Shown here one piece after another: positions 6,553 through 9,937 of a DNA stretch of 9,937 nt; position 1 is the stretch's first letter; every line of letters starts with the position of its first letter. The stretch is from an uncultured Clostridia bacterium. Its GTDB lineage: Bacteria > Bacillota > Clostridia > Oscillospirales > Acutalibacteraceae. The notes under the pieces were generated by a model. It was not told the DNA's origin, made no database searches, and was given only the letters and a program-made list of their open reading frames with translations. Location of the stretch: the NCBI GenBank assembly GCA_958445555.1, contig CAUCSW010000012.1, positions 1-9,937 on the forward strand. Direction: 5' to 3'. The position numbers were made by a program, and so were the translations under genes.

Positions 6553-6608
6553 GGGGAGGAGGGAACGGGGGAAGGGACAGGGAAAGGGACAGGAAAGGTG
6601 GGGCGGGG
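6553..6608 (+). other. G-quadruplex-type G-run tract
   Basis: Within 56 bases there are eight runs of three or more G (6553-6556, 6561-6563, 6567-6571, 6574-6576, 6580-6582, 6586-6588, 6600-6603, 6605-6608) with short loops, mostly 1-4 nt. It includes two imperfect copies of a 12-bp unit, AGGGACAGGGAA and AGGGACAGGAAA (6573-6596). The complementary strand is a pure C/T-rich tract. It lies about 100 bp upstream of the VanW promoter start. Confidence 0.6.
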
Positions 6609-6672
6609 AAAAACGGCGGCATTAAAGGACCTGATATCACTTAACGGGTGAACCGCCGCGGAGGAATATATG

Positions 6673-6717
6673 ATGCCGTCGGATCACAAACCCTACCTCT
6701 TGCCGCCGGAGGCATAG
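6673..6717 (+). CDS. Possible 14-residue peptide ORF
   Basis: A short frame, MPSDHKPYLLPPEA, with GGAGG (6660-6664) 8 nt before the ATG at 6673 (another ATG directly precedes it). The ribosome site is better than that of several real genes here, but I see no promoter, no conserved family and a TAG stop at 6715. It ends 10 bp before the tandem 0A-like boxes. Reported as a candidate only; it may be chance. Confidence 0.15.
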   Translation: MPSDHKPYLLPPEA

Positions 6718-6727
6718 TTACTCGTTG

Positions 6728-6744
6728 TGTCGAAAAATGTCGAA
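6728..6744 (+). promoter_or_regulatory. Tandem Spo0A-box-like sites
   Basis: TGTCGAA occurs at 6728-6734 and again at 6738-6744, separated by AAA, so the two exact boxes lie 10 bp apart on the same face of the helix, the arrangement expected for a bound Spo0A dimer. The site is in the noncoding region 270 bp upstream of the VanW promoter start and about 380 bp before the rpoB promoter; which gene it would control is unclear. Confidence 0.4.
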
Positions 6745-6822
6745 CGCCGCGGACGGGAGGGGGACAGACATATGCGCGCCTCGCTGAGGGCTTGACTCTG
6801 CCGCTCGCTCACTGCAACCTCT

Positions 6823-6877
6823 CCGCCGCCCGTCGGCGCACCCTGCGCGCCGACGGGCGGCGGTGGTTCTCCTTTTT
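6823..6877 (+). terminator. Strong 17-bp GC hairpin, possible terminator
   Basis: CCGCCGCCCGTCGGCGC (6823-6839) pairs perfectly with 6847-6863 across a 7-nt loop. On the plus strand TTCTCCTTTTT follows, with the five-T run at 6873-6877, about 10 nt after the stem, so it is not a textbook terminator. It might end an unannotated plus-strand transcript or stop read-through toward rpoB. The minus strand has no T-run after it. Confidence 0.45.
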
Positions 6878-6976
6878 CCTCCCGCTCCGTTTCCCGCGCA
6901 TGGTGCGGGCACAGACAGGTGCGGACAAGAAGGAGTGTCGGGGCGCGGCAGACCAACCGGCGCACCGGGCGTACAG

Positions 6977-7030
6977 AACACGACGGACGCGCCTAGCACG
7001 ACAGGTGCACCGAGCACGACGGGCGATCGT
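6977..7030 (+). repeat. Three degenerate 18-bp tandem repeats
   Basis: AACACGACGGACGCGCCT (6977-6994), AGCACGACAGGTGCACCG (6995-7012) and AGCACGACGGGCGATCGT (7013-7030) share the core ACGAC at the same phase. The unit is a multiple of three, but no credible protein is encoded. Confidence 0.5.
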
Positions 7031-7121
7031 GCATGACATACGCGACAGGGTTAAAACCGAAACGGTCTGCGTCAGAATCGTATGGATAATGAAAATTATG
7101 TAAAAACCTTAAAAATTTTCC

Positions 7122-7150
7122 TTGACACTTGCATTTTGATGCTATATAAT
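7122..7150 (+). promoter_or_regulatory. Perfect-consensus sigma-A promoter for rpoB
   Basis: TTGACA (7122-7127), 17-bp spacer, TATAAT (7145-7150): full consensus in both boxes. The sequence just upstream is A/T-rich with A-tracts (7091-7120), like an UP element, and holds the inverted repeat GAAAATT / AATTTTC (7091-7097, 7114-7120). Transcription would start near 7157, leaving a leader of about 200 nt before rpoB. A promoter this strong fits an RNA polymerase gene. Confidence 0.93.
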
Positions 7151-7163
7151 AATAAACTGCACA

Positions 7164-7202
7164 ATAATAGGTTATTATGCGCTATTTATCCGCATAAATA
7201 GC
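7164..7202 (+). other. Hairpins at the start of the rpoB leader
   Basis: Two adjacent stems lie directly after the predicted transcription start: ATAATA/TATTAT (7164-7169, 7173-7178) and the 9-bp GCTATTTAT/ATAAATAGC (7181-7189, 7194-7202) with a CCGC loop. No T-run follows, so they look like a stabilising 5' structure and not a terminator. A further weaker stem, TCGGTC/GACCGG (7307-7312, 7324-7329), sits just before the ribosome site. Confidence 0.6.
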
Positions 7203-7360
7203 ATAAAATGCACTTTCACTCAGGTAAAATTCTGTGGAATACAGATAGAACCGCGGGTGTCGGGTATCGGGCAGGTCGTCAGCCGCCGTGTCCGCGATTC
7301 GTGTCTTCGGTCGTAATGGGAATGACCGGTGCAATTATATTAAGGAGTGATAAAAGGTCT

Positions 7361-9937
7361 ATGGTGTCTAAGGTAAATGTAAAACCTGTGAAACTCGGAC
7401 GGAACGAGAGAATGAGCTTCTCTAAGATCAATGAGGTCATCTCAACGCCCAACCTTATTGAAATTCAGAAGGACTCTTATCAGTGGTTCCTTGACGAGGG
7501 CCTGAAAGAGGTTTTTGAGGATATTTCCTCCATAACCGATTTTACCGGCAACCTTGTTCTCGACTTCATCAGCTACAGGCTGGATGATAAGCCGAAATAC
7601 ACCATTGCAGAATGTAAAGAGCGTGACGCCACATATTCGGCTCCTCTGAGAGTAGTCGCGCAGCTAAAGAATCTTGAAACCGGAGAGATCAAGGAGAACG
7701 AAGTCTTTATGGGCGATTTTCCGCTCATGACGGCGTCCGGTACATTTGTTATCAACGGCGCAGAGCGCGTCGTCGTTTCTCAGCTCGTCCGTTCCCCCGG
7801 CGTTTATTTCGACGGGAGCGAAAGAGATAAGTCCGGTAATATCCTCTATACTTCCACCATCATTCCTAACAGAGGCGCCTGGCTCGAATATGAAATAGAC
7901 CAGAATGGCATCGTATATGTCCGTATAGATAAAAACAGAAAGCTTCCCGTTACCACCTTCATCCGCGCGCTCGGCGTGCAGTCGGATTTTGAGATATCGC
8001 AGCTCCTCGGCGAGGAGAGGAATCTTCTCCTCACTATGGAAAAGGATATCACAAAGAACACCGATGACGCCCTCATTGAGGTATACAAGAAGCTCCGTCC
8101 CGGCGAGCCCGCTACCATAGACGGCGCTCAGAGCTATTTGGATCAGCTCTTCTTTGACGACAGAAGATATGATCTTTCACGCGTCGGCAGATATAAGTAC
8201 AACAGAAAGCTTGCCCTCTCCGGAAGACTTACGGGCAAGGTGCTTTCGCGTCCCGTTGCGGACCCCATGACCGGCGAGATAATTGCAGAGGTCGACAATG
8301 TTCCCGTAAGCCGCGAAAAGGCTCTTGAGCTCCAGAAGCGCGGCGTTAAAGAGGTTTATGTATCCACCGAGAATTCGGACGGAGAGACCTCCGAGATAAA
8401 GATACTTACCAACGGCATGGTCGATCTTGCCGACTTCGTGTCCGAGGATGTTGCGTCATATTGCCGCGGCGAGCTCGGCATCAAGGAAAACGTCAGCTTT
8501 GAGGTGCTGAAAGGCATACTTGAGAATACATCGTCCGACGATGAGATAAAAGCGGCGATCGCAGAAAACATCAATTCCGAAAAGGGCGCGAAGCTTTATC
8601 CCAAGCACATCACGAGCGACGATATCTTCGCCACCGTCAACTACTTCCTGGGACTTCCTTACGGTATTGGAAGCGTCGATGATATTGACCACCTCGGAAA
8701 CCGCCGCATCCGCTCGGTAGGAGAGCTTCTCCAGAACCAGTTCAGAATAGGCTTTTCGAGAATGGAGCGCGGCATTCGCGAGAAAATGACGCTCCAGGCT
8801 CAGGATATCGACGCCATAACTCCGCAATCCCTCATAAATATCAGACCTGTGGTCGCGGCTATTAAGGAATTCTTCGGTTCCTCGCCGTTGTCACAGTTTA
8901 TGGATCAGACCAACCCGCTTTCGGAGCTTACCCATAAGCGCCGTCTGTCGGCTCTCGGCCCCGGCGGTCTTTCCCGTGACAGAGCGGGATTCGAAGTCCG
9001 AGACGTTCACTACAGCCATTACGGCCGTATGTGTCCTATTGAGACTCCGGAAGGCCCGAATATAGGACTTATTTCTTACCTTGCAACATATGCGAAGATC
9101 AATGAATACGGCTTTATTGAAGCGCCGTTCCGAAAGGTCGATCCCGTGACCCACAGGGTCCTTGACGAGGTCATCTATATAACTGCGGACGAAGAGGATG
9201 AGTATGTCGTCGCTCAGGCGAACGAGCCGCTCAACGAAGACGGAACCTTCAAGAACGCAAAGGTCAATGCCCGTCACCTTGACAGATTTATGGAAGTCGA
9301 GGCGGATAAGGCTCAGCTGATGGATGTTTCGCCGAAGATGGTCGTATCGGTCGCCACCGCTATGATCCCGTTCCTTGAAAATGACGATACCAACCGTGCT
9401 CTGATGGGTTCGAACATGCAGAAGCAGGCGGTTCCGCTGCTCCGCACCGAGAGCCCGATAGTAGGTACCGGTATGGAATATAAGGCTGCGGTCGACTCGG
9501 GAGTCGTCGTGCTCGCAAAGAGAGCCGGAACAGTGGTCGCCGCAAGCGCCGATATGATAAAGATCAAGGCTGAAAACGGCGAGATAGACGAATACGAGCT
9601 TATAAAGTTCCTTCGTTCAAACCATGCGACCTGTATAAACCAGAAGCCCATTGTCGATGTCGGTCAAAAGGTCGAAAAGGACGAGGTCATTGCCGACGGT
9701 CCCGCGACCTGCAACGGCGAGATAAGCCTCGGCAGAAACGCGCTTATCGGTTTTATGACATGGGAAGGCTATAACTATGAGGACGCCGTCCTGCTGAACG
9801 AGCGTCTGGTCCGGGAGGATCTGTATACCTCCATTCACATTGAGGAGTTCGAGATCGACTCCCGTGACACCAAGCTTGGCCCCGAAGAGATCACCCGTGA
9901 CATCCCCAATGTGGGCGAGGATGCCCTGAAGGATCTG
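7361..9937 (+). CDS. rpoB: RNA polymerase beta subunit, N-terminal 859 residues
   Basis: Beta subunit of DNA-dependent RNA polymerase; reading frame open to the window end, covering about 70% of the usual length of roughly 1200 residues. The N-terminus ([21 protein letters not shown]) and [24 protein letters not shown] are typical. The rifampicin region (about 504-532) reads [20 protein letters not shown] then [21 protein letters not shown]; the residues equivalent to E. coli Asp516, His526 and Ser531 are intact, but the usual Gln at 510 is Pro509. [15 protein letters not shown] and YNYEDA (Glu807-Asp808, equivalent to E. coli 813-814) follow. The catalytic lysines and C-terminal clamp lie beyond the window. 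Start ATG at 7361 with AAGGAG at 7342-7347, 13 nt upstream, and AAAGG closer at 7353; GTG at 7364 is an alternative. It has its own promoter and no rplL upstream; rpoC presumably follows. Confidence 0.98.
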   Translation, partial: MVSKVNVKPVKLGRNERMSFSKINEVISTPNLIEIQKDSYQWFLDEGLKEVFEDISSITDFTGNLVLDFISYRLDDKPKYTIAECKERDATYSAPLRVVAQLKNLETGEIKENEVFMGDFPLMTASGTFVINGAERVVVSQLVRSPGVYFDGSERDKSGNILYTSTIIPNRGAWLEYEIDQNGIVYVRIDKNRKLPVTTFIRALGVQSDFEISQLLGEERNLLLTMEKDITKNTDDALIEVYKKLRPGEPATIDGAQSYLDQLFFDDRRYDLSRVGRYKYNRKLALSGRLTGKVLSRPVADPMTGEIIAEVDNVPVSREKALELQKRGVKEVYVSTENSDGETSEIKILTNGMVDLADFVSEDVASYCRGELGIKENVSFEVLKGILENTSSDDEIKAAIAENINSEKGAKLYPKHITSDDIFATVNYFLGLPYGIGSVDDIDHLGNRRIRSVGELLQNQFRIGFSRMERGIREKMTLQAQDIDAITPQSLINIRPVVAAIKEFFGSSPLSQFMDQTNPLSELTHKRRLSALGPGGLSRDRAGFEVRDVHYSHYGRMCPIETPEGPNIGLISYLATYAKINEYGFIEAPFRKVDPVTHRVLDEVIYITADEEDEYVVAQANEPLNEDGTFKNAKVNARHLDRFMEVEADKAQLMDVSPKMVVSVATAMIPFLENDDTNRALMGSNMQKQAVPLLRTESPIVGTGMEYKAAVDSGVVVLAKRAGTVVAASADMIKIKAENGEIDEYELIKFLRSNHATCINQKPIVDVGQKVEKDEVIADGPATCNGEISLGRNALIGFMTWEGYNYEDAVLLNERLVREDLYTSIHIEEFEIDSRDTKLGPEEITRDIPNVGEDALKDL

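Larger units (their letters stand above)
6499..6744. repeat. 14-bp inverted repeat bracketing 246 bp
   Basis: TTCGACATTTTTCG (6499-6512) is exactly complementary to CGAAAAATGTCGAA (6731-6744). The arms enclose the G-run tract and a small ORF. The arms contain the 0A-box-like sites. No target-site duplication is visible next to the arms (left ATTATTT, right CGCCGCG), which argues against a recent miniature transposon. Confidence 0.55.
6353..7121. other. Long region without a convincing protein gene
   Basis: About 770 bp from the VanW start to the rpoB promoter. Open frames exist on both strands (for example 6648-7103 plus, 6718-7017 minus) but their products are Arg-, Pro- or Cys-rich, overlap each other, lack ribosome sites and resemble no family; they arise from GC-rich low-complexity sequence. 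The region holds the VanW promoter and leader, 0A-like boxes, the G-run tract, the 17-bp hairpin and the 18-bp repeats listed separately. It could hide decayed sequence or a noncoding RNA. Confidence 0.6.

Noticed and set aside
6648..7103. 151-residue plus-strand open frame
   Set aside because: Arg-rich low-complexity product, no ribosome site, crosses the 17-bp hairpin and the tandem repeats, overlapped by equally long frames on the other strand.

Overview
The window looks like a chromosomal segment from a Gram-positive, Clostridia-type bacterium of about 50% GC, possibly near the Oscillospiraceae/Ruminococcaceae. This is inferred from the Firmicutes-like RpoB, the VanW-family and DltA/DltC-like genes, sigma-A promoters with near-consensus boxes, strong AGGAGG-type ribosome binding sites, and possible Spo0A boxes. 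There are nine protein genes. The first and last run off the window. I found no tRNA, rRNA, CRISPR array, insertion sequence or phage gene.

Left part (1-3715): a FtsW/RodA/SpoVE-family (SEDS) gene on the minus strand diverges from a plus-strand cluster tsaE-tsaB-rpiB-upp across a 371-bp gap that carries a promoter for each direction. TsaE and TsaB make the t6A modification of tRNA together with TsaD and TsaC, which are not in view. RpiB (pentose-phosphate isomerase) leads toward PRPP, and Upp uses PRPP to salvage uracil. A 15-bp perfect hairpin plus T-run ends the cluster.

Middle (3729-6490): a tight minus-strand operon reads, in transcription order, VanW-family protein, DltA-like adenylation enzyme, DltC-like carrier protein, with ATGA overlaps at both junctions. 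It has its own extended -10 promoter and its own terminator, back to back with that of upp. The enzymes could load an amino acid, perhaps D-alanine, onto the carrier. DltB and DltD, which would pass it to teichoic acid, are absent, and a VanW protein sits in their place. This is the best candidate for an undescribed system here.

Right part (6353-9937): about 1 kb without a convincing protein gene separates the VanW operon from rpoB. It holds two Spo0A-box-like sites sharing a 14-bp inverted repeat, a G-quadruplex-type G-run tract, a 17-bp GC hairpin, 18-bp degenerate tandem repeats and then a perfect-consensus promoter with a 200-nt structured leader for rpoB. The first 859 codons of rpoB fill the rest. 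The usual upstream neighbours rplJ/rplL are not there.
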